A DNA stretch of 48,482 bases from an uncultured Odoribacter sp. (GCA_910578985.1 CAJTSF010000017.1:1-48482); one strand, 5' to 3'. Shown: positions 31,832-40,629, counted from the first letter of the stretch. A program made the numbers and translations. Notes: generated from the sequence alone by a model not told the origin.

Positions 31832-33049
31832 ATGAAATCAATCCGCGAAATTTTCAACATCGGTTACGGACCCTCTTCCAGCCATACCATGGGACCGAGT
31901 CGTGCCGCCAAATTTTTTGACGAGAAATACGGGGAGTCGGACCACCTCCGGGTCACCCTTTACGGCAGTCTGGCACTCACCGGAAAGGGGCACGGCACGG
32001 ATTCCGCCATCCTGAAGGTCGTATCCCATCCCGAGCGCACGGAAATCGTCTGGCGTCCGGACATCTCCCTGCCCAAACACCCCAACGGCATGCTCTTCGA
32101 AGCCATGAACGGAGGGGAGACCGTCGAGAGTTGGACGGTGTACAGTATAGGCGGCGGTGCCTTATGGGACGAATTGGGTACTTTCGACGGGGGAGAAGTC
32201 TATCCCAAGACCACGATGGAGGAAATCATGCAATGGTGTCTTGACGAAGGCTGTACCTTTGTGGACTATGTAGAGAAATATGAAGGCAAAGAAATCTTCA
32301 CCTACCTTGAAGAGGTATGGCAGTATATGCAGGAAGCCGTTGCCCGCGGGCTCTCCACCGAAGGAGTGCTTCCCGGCGAACTGAAACTCGCCCGCAAAGC
32401 CAGTTCCTACAACGTGAAAGCCATGCAGTTCACCGGTTCTTCCCGCTCCATGGGGTTGCTTTTCGCCACCGCTCTTGCCGTTTCCGAAGAGAATGCCGGC
32501 GGAGGCTGTGTGGTGACCGCCCCGACCTGCGGCGCTTCCGGTGTGCTGCCTGCCCTCATGTACTTCATGAAGCACGACCAGCAGATGCCCGACTACCGCA
32601 TCATCCGCGGGTTGGCTACCGCCGGGCTTATCGGTAATATTGTCAAGAGCAACGGCTCCATTTCCGGTGCGGAGGTGGGGTGCCAGGGCGAGCTGGGCAC
32701 CGCCTGTGCCATGGCTGCCGGGGCGGCTACCCAGGTATGGGGAGGCACGCCGCGCCAAATCGAATATGCTGCGGAAATCGGCTTCGAACACAACCTCGGG
32801 CTGACCTGCGATCCCGTGCTCGGCTACGTACAGATTCCATGCATCGAGCGCAATGCCTTTGTGGCGCAGAAAGCGCGTGAGGCTGCCTTGTACGCCCTTT
32901 TCTCCGACGGCCGCCACATGGTTTCCTTTGACGAAGTCGTCAAAACCATGATGGAAACCGGACTGGACATGCAAGCCAAATACCGCGAGACAAGCCTTGG
33001 CGGCTTGGCGTGCGTCTGCATGCGCAAATTGAACAAAAACAAAAAATAA
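31832..33049 (+). CDS. sdaA: L-serine dehydratase (iron-sulfur type)
   Basis: Deaminates L-serine to pyruvate and ammonia, using a [4Fe-4S] cluster rather than PLP. 405 residues, with the beta domain (GPSSSHTMGPSRAA) fused N-terminal to the alpha domain. Cysteines C284, C326 and C337 have the 42- and 11-residue spacing known for cluster ligands in this family; C233 lies in TAPTCGASG. Oxygen sensitivity fits an anaerobe. It directly follows RNase P RNA and leads a run of three genes; the next starts 3 nt after its stop. Confidence 0.94.
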   Translation: MKSIREIFNIGYGPSSSHTMGPSRAAKFFDEKYGESDHLRVTLYGSLALTGKGHGTDSAILKVVSHPERTEIVWRPDISLPKHPNGMLFEAMNGGETVESWTVYSIGGGALWDELGTFDGGEVYPKTTMEEIMQWCLDEGCTFVDYVEKYEGKEIFTYLEEVWQYMQEAVARGLSTEGVLPGELKLARKASSYNVKAMQFTGSSRSMGLLFATALAVSEENAGGGCVVTAPTCGASGVLPALMYFMKHDQQMPDYRIIRGLATAGLIGNIVKSNGSISGAEVGCQGELGTACAMAAGAATQVWGGTPRQIEYAAEIGFEHNLGLTCDPVLGYVQIPCIERNAFVAQKAREAALYALFSDGRHMVSFDEVVKTMMETGLDMQAKYRETSLGGLACVCMRKLNKNKK

Positions 33050-33052
33050 ACC

Positions 33053-33634
33053 ATGGAAAAAATCAGATTGAAACTCCTTGGGCTTGCCCGCAATATCTCC
33101 CAGAACAACGCCTACACCCTGGTCCTTGCCGACGCGCAGGAACAGATGCAAATTCCCCTGACCGTCGGGCTTGCCGAAGCGCAGGCGGTTGCCATGCTCA
33201 TGGAAAGCATTTTCTGGGAACGCCCTGTGATGTTCCAGCTCCTCAACAACTTTGCCCACGAGTTAGGGGCGAAACTTGAGGAAGTTTTTCTGCATAAAGT
33301 GGAAAACCAGCAGTTTTTCACCCGTCTTCTCTTCCGGACCCCCGAACGTGAAATCACCCTCGACGCCCGCCTTTCCGACGCCGTCGTGCTGGCTGTTTCC
33401 AACGGCTGCCCGATTTACACCACGCCTGCCGTCCTCAAGCAGATAGGCAGGCCCCTGGCAGGAACGGACATGCCTGCGGACACTTCCTCTTCCGTGGTCG
33501 CCGAATACGGGCCGTTGCCCCTGGAGAGCTACGACATACCAGACCTCCTGCACCTCCTCGACAGAGCTGTCGAACGGGAAGAGTATGAGACTGCCGCCAA
33601 AATTCAGGACATCATCAAAAAAAGACAACAATAA
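33053..33634 (+). CDS. Bifunctional nuclease (BFN/DUF151) family protein
   Basis: A 193-residue protein. Residues 1-130 are a BFN/DUF151 domain (the A-x-x-x-x-x-M-L-M-E and LDARLSDAVVLAVSNGCPIY blocks). Residues about 155-190 (HLLDRAVEREEYETAAKIQD) are a UVR-like motif, the short helical pair found in UvrB/UvrC. Plant members have RNase/DNase activity; bacterial function is unclear. It lies between sdaA and pgi with short gaps. Confidence 0.85.
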   Translation: MEKIRLKLLGLARNISQNNAYTLVLADAQEQMQIPLTVGLAEAQAVAMLMESIFWERPVMFQLLNNFAHELGAKLEEVFLHKVENQQFFTRLLFRTPEREITLDARLSDAVVLAVSNGCPIYTTPAVLKQIGRPLAGTDMPADTSSSVVAEYGPLPLESYDIPDLLHLLDRAVEREEYETAAKIQDIIKKRQQ

Positions 33635-33646
33635 TTCCGCCTGCCC

Positions 33647-34984
33647 ATGCAGACCGTCACTTTCGATTCCGCTCACATTCATCCCTTTGTCTCCCCCGAT
33701 GAATTTACTGCCGTCCGACAAGAAGCTTTCACTGCCCAGCAAAGCCTTTTCCGCGCCACCTGTCGCGGGAACGACTTCCTCGGGTGGCTCGATTTGCCTT
33801 TGCAGGCGGACTTTGCCGGTATCCGGCAGGCTGCCGAAGAGTTGCGCGCCTGTGCCCGCTACCTCGTGGTCATCGGCATCGGCGGTTCCTACCTCGGCGC
33901 GCGTGCCGTCATCGAAGCCCTTTCCTCTTCTTTCCGCCATCCTGACGGGGAGGGGATGCAAGTCCTGTTCGCGGGGCACCACATCGGGGAAGACTATTAC
34001 GCGGAACTCCTCGACTTCCTCGCGGACAAATCCTTTGCCCTCTGTGTCATCTCCAAATCGGGAACCACCACAGAGCCTGCCATCGCTTTCCGCCTTCTTA
34101 AAGCGTATCTCGAACAGCAGGTCGGGCGTGACGAGGCGCGTCGCCGCATCGTTGCCGTCACCGATGCCGCCCGCGGAGCGCTCCATGATTTAGCGCAGCA
34201 GGAAGGTTACCGCACTTTTGCCATCCCCGACAATGTAGGCGGGCGTTTCTCCCTGCTCACCCCTGTCGGGCTGCTGCCCATAGCCGCCGCCGGATTTGAC
34301 GCGGAAGCCCTGCTCGCCGGAGCCGCCGCCATGCGGAGCCTCTGTACCGACTGTCCCGACAATCCCGCCCTCCGGTATGCCGCCGCACGCACGGCGCTCT
34401 ATCGCAAGGGATACTCCGTGGAGATTCTTGCCAATTTCCATACCAAATTGCATTACGTCACCGAATGGTGGAAACAACTCTTCGGCGAAAGCGAAGGCAA
34501 GGAGCACCGCGGCATCTTTCCCGCCGGTGCCGACTTCACCACCGACCTCCATTCCATGGGGCAATACATCCAGCAGGGACCTCGCACCCTCATGGAGACC
34601 GTCATTTCCGTCTCTTCCCCTTGCCGCCGTATGGCCATCCCACATGACCCCGGCAACCTCGACCGCCTCAATTTCCTGGCAGGCATGCGGGTGGACGAAG
34701 TCAATAAAATGGCGGAACTCGGCACGCGCATCGCCCACATCGATGGCGGTGTGCCTAACATGGCGTTCCGCCTGCCCGAACTCAACGCCCACACGTTGGG
34801 GCAGTTGTTCTATCTCTTTGAACTGGCATGCGGCATTTCCGGCTGCATGCTCGGTGTGAACCCCTTCGACCAGCCCGGAGTGGAAGACTACAAAAACAAC
34901 ATGTTCGCCCTGCTCGGTAAACCGGGTTACGAGCAAGCCTCACGCGACATTAAAATCAAATTGGAAAATTCCGGAACGCTTTAG
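33647..34984 (+). CDS. pgi: Glucose-6-phosphate isomerase
   Basis: Interconverts glucose 6-phosphate and fructose 6-phosphate. 445 residues, the short bacterial form. VIGIGGSYLGARA, ISKSGTTTEPAIAFR and the PGI signature TDLHSMGQYIQQG are present, as is HIDGGVPNMAF with the late histidine. It ends the sdaA-BFN-pgi run, and its stop overlaps the convergent porin stop by 4 nt. Confidence 0.96.
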   Translation: MQTVTFDSAHIHPFVSPDEFTAVRQEAFTAQQSLFRATCRGNDFLGWLDLPLQADFAGIRQAAEELRACARYLVVIGIGGSYLGARAVIEALSSSFRHPDGEGMQVLFAGHHIGEDYYAELLDFLADKSFALCVISKSGTTTEPAIAFRLLKAYLEQQVGRDEARRRIVAVTDAARGALHDLAQQEGYRTFAIPDNVGGRFSLLTPVGLLPIAAAGFDAEALLAGAAAMRSLCTDCPDNPALRYAAARTALYRKGYSVEILANFHTKLHYVTEWWKQLFGESEGKEHRGIFPAGADFTTDLHSMGQYIQQGPRTLMETVISVSSPCRRMAIPHDPGNLDRLNFLAGMRVDEVNKMAELGTRIAHIDGGVPNMAFRLPELNAHTLGQLFYLFELACGISGCMLGVNPFDQPGVEDYKNNMFALLGKPGYEQASRDIKIKLENSGTL

Positions 34985-36162
34985 AATACGGGAATCTTGT
35001 ACAACACCCCGAACGACACCCCGTGCCGTCCTCTTCCCGCCACGCCCCACGCCAAGGCTCGGTCCGTGAAACGAATCTCCTTGCCTCCGTAGCGGGCGAA
35101 AAAGCGCAGGTTTTCCGTCATGGGAAAATACTCCACGCCGCCCTGCACGCCCCACGTCCGGCGGTAATTGCCCCGCTCCATGCCGTTGCCCGCGCGGTAC
35201 AGCCCCGCCGTCTCGTATGAACCTTTCACGAACACGTTCAACTTCGGCAACGGGCGGAAATCCAGCCGGCTCACGACCGTGACATACCCGCAATCCGTCG
35301 CCCGCGCACCTGTCTCCGTCCCTTGCGACACTTCGGACAACAGCCCCAGCTTGTCAATCCCCTCCGCTGAGCCCATCACATCCACGTACGCCCCGAACCT
35401 GCCTTCCCGCCATGCCGCCCCCAAGGCGCCCATCCACACGTTTTCCCCCCGTCCCTCGTGGAATGCCGTGAACGAACACCGTGTCGTCAGCCGTTCCCCG
35501 CAGAACGCCCCGTTCCAGTTCAGCGTATATCCCAACGGCACTTTCGCCGCCCGGAATCCCGCCGGGAGCACCCCATACGTCTCCTCCGCGCTGTCCGACC
35601 GCCCGTCCACCACCTGCACCCGCAACTCCTGCGTCGGCGTCACCTGCCACATCAGATTCGCCCCCAACAGAAAACAGGTCACCTCATTCCCGAAATCCGA
35701 ATATTCATACACCTCCGCCGGGTCCGCGTCATACTCGAATCCGCCGAAGTCCGCATACTGCTTCCCGATGAACGATGACAGGGTAGGCGTCCATTCGAAT
35801 CCGACGCCCAGGCAGTCCACCGATGCCGGCATCCCGTCCACGCTTCCTGTCCGGAAACTCTTGTTCAGGTGCTGGTACCACCGCACGGTAATCCAGTCCG
35901 TTATCCTCGCGTTCACCTGCAACCGCAGGTAATCCGCCCGGAACGCCGCCCCCTTCTCCGCTTCCCCCATCCCGACATAAAATGCCAGGCGCGTATTCAG
36001 GTCCACGCTCAAATTCCGGCTCCGTGCCGTCTTTCCCATGATTCGTTCGAACAAGGTCTTTTCCACTTCCGGAATCTCTTTTTCCGCCTTCTCCTGTGCC
36101 TGTGCGCCATTCCATCCCATGAGGCAGACGCCGAAAAGCAGGGCTACAAATCTTTTCATCAT
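34981..36162 (-). CDS. Outer-membrane porin-like beta-barrel
   Basis: A 393-residue protein with a signal peptide (cut near AQAQEKAEKE). The mature chain is a run of amphipathic strands (VDLNTRLAFYVG, ADYLRLQVNARITDWITVRW, LNVFVKGSYETAGL, LRFFARYGG) and ends in a terminal aromatic (YKIPVF), as expected for a barrel inserted by Bam. It resembles Bacteroidota porins of the OprP/OprO-like class; substrate unknown. Monocistronic, with its own promoter. Confidence 0.8.
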   Translation of the reverse strand: MMKRFVALLFGVCLMGWNGAQAQEKAEKEIPEVEKTLFERIMGKTARSRNLSVDLNTRLAFYVGMGEAEKGAAFRADYLRLQVNARITDWITVRWYQHLNKSFRTGSVDGMPASVDCLGVGFEWTPTLSSFIGKQYADFGGFEYDADPAEVYEYSDFGNEVTCFLLGANLMWQVTPTQELRVQVVDGRSDSAEETYGVLPAGFRAAKVPLGYTLNWNGAFCGERLTTRCSFTAFHEGRGENVWMGALGAAWREGRFGAYVDVMGSAEGIDKLGLLSEVSQGTETGARATDCGYVTVVSRLDFRPLPKLNVFVKGSYETAGLYRAGNGMERGNYRRTWGVQGGVEYFPMTENLRFFARYGGKEIRFTDRALAWGVAGRGRHGVSFGVLYKIPVF

Positions 36163-36186
36163 TTATCCGTTTATTGTTCAGGGGCG

Positions 36187-36217
36187 CAAAAATAGTTAAA
36201 AAACCGGAATCCGCAAG
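36187..36217 (-). promoter_or_regulatory. Porin promoter
   Basis: On the minus strand CTTG (36217 to 36214), a 19-nt spacer and a perfect TATTTTTG (36194 to 36187), 25 nt before the ATG at 36162. Confidence 0.7.
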
Positions 36218-36272
36218 AAAAGTGCTGAAAAACATGAAAATAGGCATAGCCATGGAGGGAATCATGAAAGAA

Positions 36273-36304
36273 CTTGATTTTCTCGGAAAAAATGATGACC
36301 TTTG
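36273..36304 (+). promoter_or_regulatory. Lipoprotein gene promoter
   Basis: CTTG (36273-36276), a 20-nt spacer and GACCTTTG (36297-36304, seven of eight), 39 nt before the ATG at 36343. Confidence 0.5.
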
Positions 36305-36342
36305 TATGCGTCATGAAAAACACATAAAAGAATAAATTTACC

Positions 36343-37065
36343 ATGAAAACATTCCATTTTTTGAAAACAATGGCTGTCGTCCTGCTCTTGGGAGCCGGTA
36401 TGACTTCATGCCTCAAGACTTCCGAGCCGAATTTTGAAGTGGCTCCTGTTGTTGCATACATATTACAAGAAGGAACGGGCGAGAACGCACGTTTTACCCC
36501 TCATATTTATCTGTTTGGGAACAAACCGATTGCGCATACGATGATGTCGCCCCGCTGCAAATTCGAGGAAAAAAACTACTATTTTGAAGAAGTAAGCGGA
36601 AGCGCAGGTTATTATTTGGAAATGACCTCCTCTATGAATTCTCCCGTGGATACGGTAAAGGCTTGGACATTCAAGATAGAGGCAGAGTCCAAAGTAGTGT
36701 CCGAAACGGAGGAATCGGAGTATGCTGTTTTTTCCAATACGTTTACCTCGGCTAAGTCTTTGGGAGCGTTTACTGCCGATGAGTTGGAATATAAGGATGA
36801 CAAGGTGACTGCCACGTGGGATAAAGTGGAGAATGCGGAATGTTATATTTTGATGTACCGCCGCAGTGCTTCCAATATGTGGCTTGAGTATCCCAACGGA
36901 CGTTTCTATCCGAGTGAGAAGGAGGGACGATTGACCGGTACCTTGTCTGTCCAGTTGCTGAAAGACGAGAGATTCCAGATTGCCATTGCTGCAGTGAATA
37001 AAAGTTTGTTGATGGTGACTTCAGAGAAGTTTGTGACGGGAACTTACGGCAGTGCTGCCAAGTGA
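36343..37065 (+). CDS. Hypothetical lipoprotein with a fibronectin-III-like end
   Basis: A 240-residue protein. The signal peptide ends in a lipobox (GAGMTSC). Residues about 30-125 are beta-rich with no recognised family. From about 150 the chain ATWDKVENAECYILMYRR looks like the opening of a fibronectin type III or related Ig-like fold. Monocistronic, ended by the strong hairpin it shares with ackA. Probably at the cell surface; role unknown. Confidence 0.65.
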   Translation: MKTFHFLKTMAVVLLLGAGMTSCLKTSEPNFEVAPVVAYILQEGTGENARFTPHIYLFGNKPIAHTMMSPRCKFEEKNYYFEEVSGSAGYYLEMTSSMNSPVDTVKAWTFKIEAESKVVSETEESEYAVFSNTFTSAKSLGAFTADELEYKDDKVTATWDKVENAECYILMYRRSASNMWLEYPNGRFYPSEKEGRLTGTLSVQLLKDERFQIAIAAVNKSLLMVTSEKFVTGTYGSAAK

Positions 37066-37081
37066 AGCTGACAACAGCTAT

Positions 37082-37126
37082 AAAAAACGAGCCGCCCGAT
37101 TCATGACCGGGCGGCTCGCTTTGTTT
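37082..37126. terminator. Bidirectional terminator between lipoprotein gene and ackA
   Basis: CGAGCCGCCCG (37088-37098) pairs perfectly with CGGGCGGCTCG (37108-37118) around a 9-nt loop. On the minus strand six T residues follow, ideal for ending pta-ackA; on the plus strand a looser CTTTGTTT follows. Confidence 0.92.
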
Positions 37127-37142
37127 CAGGGCTTCGGAGCCT

Positions 37143-38342
37143 TTATTTGGATAACCGTACGGTGTCCATGGCGATGACCAGTTCCTCGTCGGTGCTGATG
37201 ACCATGACTTTCGTGCGGGAATCAGCGGTGCTGATGACAGTGTCCTTGCCTTTGATGGAGGCGTTCAGCTGCTTGTCGATGCGGATTCCGAAGAAGTCCA
37301 TATCCTCGCACACGGCTTCGCGGATGGGCTGGTCGTTCTCACCGATGCCGCCGGTGAAGATGACGAGGTCCACGCCGTTCAATGCGGCGGCGTAAGCGCC
37401 GATGTATTTCTTCACGTTGTAGGAGAATACGTCCAGTGCCAGCCCGGCGCGCTTGTTGCCCACCTCTACGGCACTCCAGAGTTCACGGAAGTCGGAGGAT
37501 ACGCCGGAGATGCCCTGTACGCCGGATTGCTTGTTGATAAAGGTATTGGCTTGGGCAAGGTCATAACCCTCTTTTTCGCATACGTAGAGGAGAGCGCCCA
37601 GGTCGAGGTCACCGGCACGGGTACCCATCACCAGTCCCGCTACGGGGGTGAAGCCCATGGAGGTGTCCACCGATTTGCCGCCTTGGATGGCAGTGATGGA
37701 TGCCCCGTTGCCGAGGTGGCAGGTGATGATTTTCTTCTCGGCGATGTTCCAGCCTAAGAGGCGGCAGGCTTTCTCGGCGACGAACTTGTGGGAGGTGCCG
37801 TGGAAGCCGTAGCGGCGCACGCCGTATTTCTCGTAGTATTCGTAGGGAATGCCGTACACGTAGGCTTTCTCCGGGAGGGTCTGGTGGAAAGAGGTGTCGA
37901 ACACCGCCACCTGGGGTACGGAGGGTAGCAGGCGCTCCATGGTCTCGATGCCTTTGAGGTTGGCGGGGTTGTGCAGCGGAGCGATTTCGCTCAGCGCCCG
38001 GATTTTCTCCTTGGCGTCCGGAGTCACGCGCACGCTCTCGGAAAAGTATTCGCCGCCGTGTGCCACGCGGTGTCCTACGGCGTTGATTTCCGCGAGGGAG
38101 CCGAGTACGCCGTTGCGCGGGTCCACGAGCGCTTTCAGGATAAGATCCATGCCGGCGCTATGGTCGGGGATGGGCTGTTCGATGACACTCTTTTCCTTGC
38201 CTTCCGGCTTATAGGTGAAGCTGCCGCAGGCAAGCCCGATTTTCTCTACGATGCCTTTTGCCAGCAGGGTGGCTTCGGTGTCCATGTTGAGCAGCTGGTA
38301 CTTGATGGACGAGCTGCCGCAGTTGAGTACTAATACGTTCAT
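37143..38342 (-). CDS. ackA: Acetate kinase
   Basis: Acetyl phosphate + ADP to acetate + ATP. 399 residues, ASKHA fold. N-terminal VLVLNCGSSSIKYQLL, the second signature GHRVAHGGEYF, HLGNGASITAI and FTGGIGEN are all present. It follows pta by 15 nt, making the usual fermentative pta-ackA operon. Confidence 0.98.
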   Translation of the reverse strand: MNVLVLNCGSSSIKYQLLNMDTEATLLAKGIVEKIGLACGSFTYKPEGKEKSVIEQPIPDHSAGMDLILKALVDPRNGVLGSLAEINAVGHRVAHGGEYFSESVRVTPDAKEKIRALSEIAPLHNPANLKGIETMERLLPSVPQVAVFDTSFHQTLPEKAYVYGIPYEYYEKYGVRRYGFHGTSHKFVAEKACRLLGWNIAEKKIITCHLGNGASITAIQGGKSVDTSMGFTPVAGLVMGTRAGDLDLGALLYVCEKEGYDLAQANTFINKQSGVQGISGVSSDFRELWSAVEVGNKRAGLALDVFSYNVKKYIGAYAAALNGVDLVIFTGGIGENDQPIREAVCEDMDFFGIRIDKQLNASIKGKDTVISTADSRTKVMVISTDEELVIAMDTVRLSK

Positions 38343-38357
38343 ATCGTTGGTGTTCTG

Positions 38358-39362
38358 TTATTTTTTAGCCGCAGCTTGATTAACGGTAATGGCGACGAGG
38401 TTCACGATGTCGCTCACAGAGCATCCTCTGGAGAGGTCGTTGATGGGGGCAGCCATGCCTTGCAGCACAGGACCTACCGCCTCGATGCCTGCAATGCGCT
38501 GCACGAGTTTGTAGCTGATGTTACCCACCTCGAGGCTCGGGAAAATGAGCACGTTGGCTTTTCCGGCAACGGCGCTACCCGGCGCTTTGCTGCTTCCGAC
38601 GGAAGGCACGAGGGCGGCGTCCGCCTGCATTTCGCCGTCGATGACGAGGTCGGGAGCCATCTGTTTGGCGAGTTCGGTGGCTTTAACCACTTTGTCCACG
38701 AGTTCGTTCTTGGCGGAGCCTTTGGTGGAGAAACTCAGCATGGCGATGCGCGGCTCGATGCGTGCGATGGCGCGTGCGGTACCTGCCGTGGAGACGGCGA
38801 TTTGAGCCAGTTCTTCCGCGGTGGGGGTGGGGAGTACGGCGCAGTCGGCGCAGACAATCAGCCCGTTTTCGCCGTATTCCGGTTTATTGGTCAAGAGAAG
38901 GAAAGCGCCGGATACCACGGAGATGCCCGGGAGCGTTTTCACGATTTGCAGGGCGGGGCGGAGCACGTCGCCTGTGGCGTTCTTGGCGCCGGCGACTTCG
39001 CCGTCCGCGTCACCGCTCTTAATCATCAGGGTTGCCAGGTAGAGGGGATCTTCCACGAGACGCAGCGCCTGCTCTTTGGTCATGCCCTTGCTTTTGCGCA
39101 GTTCGACGAGGAGGTCGGCGTACGCTTCTTTCTTCTCGTGGTTTTGTGGGTTGATGAGGGTAGCGCTTCCGATGTGTTTCAGTCCGTGTTTGGCGGCGAG
39201 AGCGCGTATCTCATCGGGGTTGCCGATAAGGATGATGCGGGCGATGCCTTCGCTGATGATCTGGTCGGCAGCCTGAAGGGTACGTTCTTCGGTACCTTCG
39301 GGGAGGACAATCGTTTTGCTTTGCTTTTTAGCGTTTTCCTTGATTTGTTCTAAAAGTCCCAT
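38358..39362 (-). CDS. pta: Phosphate acetyltransferase
   Basis: Acetyl-CoA + phosphate to acetyl phosphate + CoA. 334 residues, the short single-domain form without the DRTGG/CobB-like regulatory N-terminus of enterobacterial Pta. SGDADGEVAGAKNATGDVLRP, VSGAFLL, FPSLEVGNISYKLVQR and the final GPVLQGMAAPINDLSRG are diagnostic. First gene of the operon. Confidence 0.97.
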   Translation of the reverse strand: MGLLEQIKENAKKQSKTIVLPEGTEERTLQAADQIISEGIARIILIGNPDEIRALAAKHGLKHIGSATLINPQNHEKKEAYADLLVELRKSKGMTKEQALRLVEDPLYLATLMIKSGDADGEVAGAKNATGDVLRPALQIVKTLPGISVVSGAFLLLTNKPEYGENGLIVCADCAVLPTPTAEELAQIAVSTAGTARAIARIEPRIAMLSFSTKGSAKNELVDKVVKATELAKQMAPDLVIDGEMQADAALVPSVGSSKAPGSAVAGKANVLIFPSLEVGNISYKLVQRIAGIEAVGPVLQGMAAPINDLSRGCSVSDIVNLVAITVNQAAAKK

Positions 39363-39400
39363 GGTATTTTGTGTTTAAATTGATTTATCGTTTGAGAGGG

Positions 39401-39408
39401 CAAATGTA
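39401..39408 (-). promoter_or_regulatory. -7 box of the pta-ackA operon
   Basis: TACATTTG on the minus strand, perfect TAnnTTTG, 39 nt before the ATG at 39362. It lies directly downstream of the terminator of the actin-like gene. Confidence 0.5.
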
Positions 39409-39425
39409 CTAATGATGTGTATAAA

Positions 39426-39457
39426 AAAGAAAAAAGCCGCATCAAAAATGCGGCTTT
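39426..39457 (-). terminator. Terminator of the actin-like gene
   Basis: AAAGCCGCAT (39433-39442) pairs with ATGCGGCTTT (39448-39457) around a 5-nt loop. On the minus strand a T-rich run follows, separating the actin-like gene from pta. Confidence 0.9.
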
Positions 39458-39479
39458 GTTCAGTTTTTTATTCTGGCAT

Positions 39480-40556
39480 TTATTCGGTTTCCTTATATAA
39501 GGTGACGCAGGTGTTTGCGTTACCGATATCCATACCGACAGCGAGTTGCTGGTTTCTGAATATTTTGATTTCTTCCGTCTCGATGTTGCCCGGTATGTTG
39601 GACTTGGTGGCTTGTGCCTTGATTTTGGAGTTGAGGCAGTAGCCGTGGGAAGCGCATTTGTCGGGTTCGGGATAGATGACGATTTCTACGATGTCCCCGA
39701 ATTCCTCTTTCACGCAATTGACAAGTTCCGGATAGAGCGCGCCACCTCCGACGAGGTACATTTTGGAACATTTGTTGAAGTCGTCGTCGGTGAATGCCCG
39801 GCGAAGGTTGGGGGAGATGACCTCTTTGTAGTACATGCGGAGCACTTTCTCACGCAGGTCGAGGATATTGTGTTTCACGCGGTTTACGGTGATACTTCCT
39901 TTCTGGAAAGCGACATCGATCTGGTGCTCGGTCTTCATGTTGAGGTAGAAGGTTTTTGCCAGTTCGTTGGACAGCAGGTTCACCGCGTGGCGGATGCCGT
40001 GGGTGCTGACTGCGGAACGGTTGATGAGTCCGGCGCGGGTGGAGACGATAGCTTCACAGGTGCCGTATCCGAGGCTGACAATGAAGAAGTTGTCCTTCTC
40101 CTGGAGTTCGCCTTCGCGGATGGCTATGGTACATCCCTGGATTTCAGGAATGACTTCCACTTTCCCTACGTTCACTTCACGCTTGGTGTTGGCGGGTCCG
40201 CCGAACGTTGCCGCATCGTAGTTGATGATGTGGCGTCCTTGGAGTACTTCGGTCGCTTTGTCGCGGTAAAGCATATAGGTGGCAAAGGGGAAACCGGTGG
40301 TCAGGTAGATTTCTTCCTCGCCTTTGGGCTGGGTCAGCAACAGGCTGGCTTCGCTCAGGAGTTTGTATTCCGCATCGGATGGTGCGGCGTTGATGCTTTT
40401 GTGCGGGGAGTGACCTTCGACCAATGCCAGGTTTCCGATGATGTATTCGTTGTCGTCCAGGTTGATTTTAATACCGTCCAAAATGTTTTCAGCTACGTTC
40501 TTAAGCTCTTGGTTTGTAGCCTCATAGACGCTGGGAAAGTTGTAAGATTTCAGCAT
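39480..40556 (-). CDS. ParM-like actin-family ATPase, apparently circularly permuted
   Basis: A 358-residue actin-like protein of the ParM/Ta0583 type. Motifs in chain order: N-terminal SYNFPSVYE, which in ParM-like actins follows the first hairpin; PHOSPHATE-2-like FFIVSLGYGTCEAIV (157-171), with S in place of the usual D; the STHGIRHAVNLLSNELAKTF helix (184-203); ADENOSINE-like MYLVGGGALYPELV (266-279); and only at the end, after a linker at about 315-338, PHOSPHATE-1-like AVGMDIGNANTCVTLYKE (339-356). In ordinary actins that hairpin is the N-terminus. Codons upstream of the ATG reach a stop without another such motif. The termini of the actin fold lie close together, so a permutation is sterically reasonable. 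Single gene, own promoter and terminator, no ParR or centromere repeats nearby. Role unknown. Confidence 0.8.
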   Translation of the reverse strand: MLKSYNFPSVYEATNQELKNVAENILDGIKINLDDNEYIIGNLALVEGHSPHKSINAAPSDAEYKLLSEASLLLTQPKGEEEIYLTTGFPFATYMLYRDKATEVLQGRHIINYDAATFGGPANTKREVNVGKVEVIPEIQGCTIAIREGELQEKDNFFIVSLGYGTCEAIVSTRAGLINRSAVSTHGIRHAVNLLSNELAKTFYLNMKTEHQIDVAFQKGSITVNRVKHNILDLREKVLRMYYKEVISPNLRRAFTDDDFNKCSKMYLVGGGALYPELVNCVKEEFGDIVEIVIYPEPDKCASHGYCLNSKIKAQATKSNIPGNIETEEIKIFRNQQLAVGMDIGNANTCVTLYKETE

Positions 40557-40599
40557 ATAGATGTTTTTTAGTTGATATTCTTTGCCATTAAAATACGGA

Positions 40600-40629
40600 C
40601 AAATTTATATGAAATATTTTAATTACAAG
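40600..40629 (-). promoter_or_regulatory. Promoter of the actin-like gene
   Basis: On the minus strand CTTG (40629 to 40626), an 18-nt spacer and a perfect TAAATTTG (40607 to 40600), 44 nt before the ATG at 40556. The leader contains a six-codon ATG reading frame, probably incidental. Confidence 0.5.

Noticed and set aside
39480..40556. Plasmid partition locus (ParMRC)
   Set aside because: No ParR-like small DNA-binding gene and no iterated centromere repeats; the neighbours are chromosomal housekeeping genes.
40550..40600. Normal N-terminal PHOSPHATE-1 motif hidden upstream of the actin-like gene start
   Set aside because: The in-frame codons upstream of the ATG reach a stop after about 16 codons and contain no DxGxxxT pattern.
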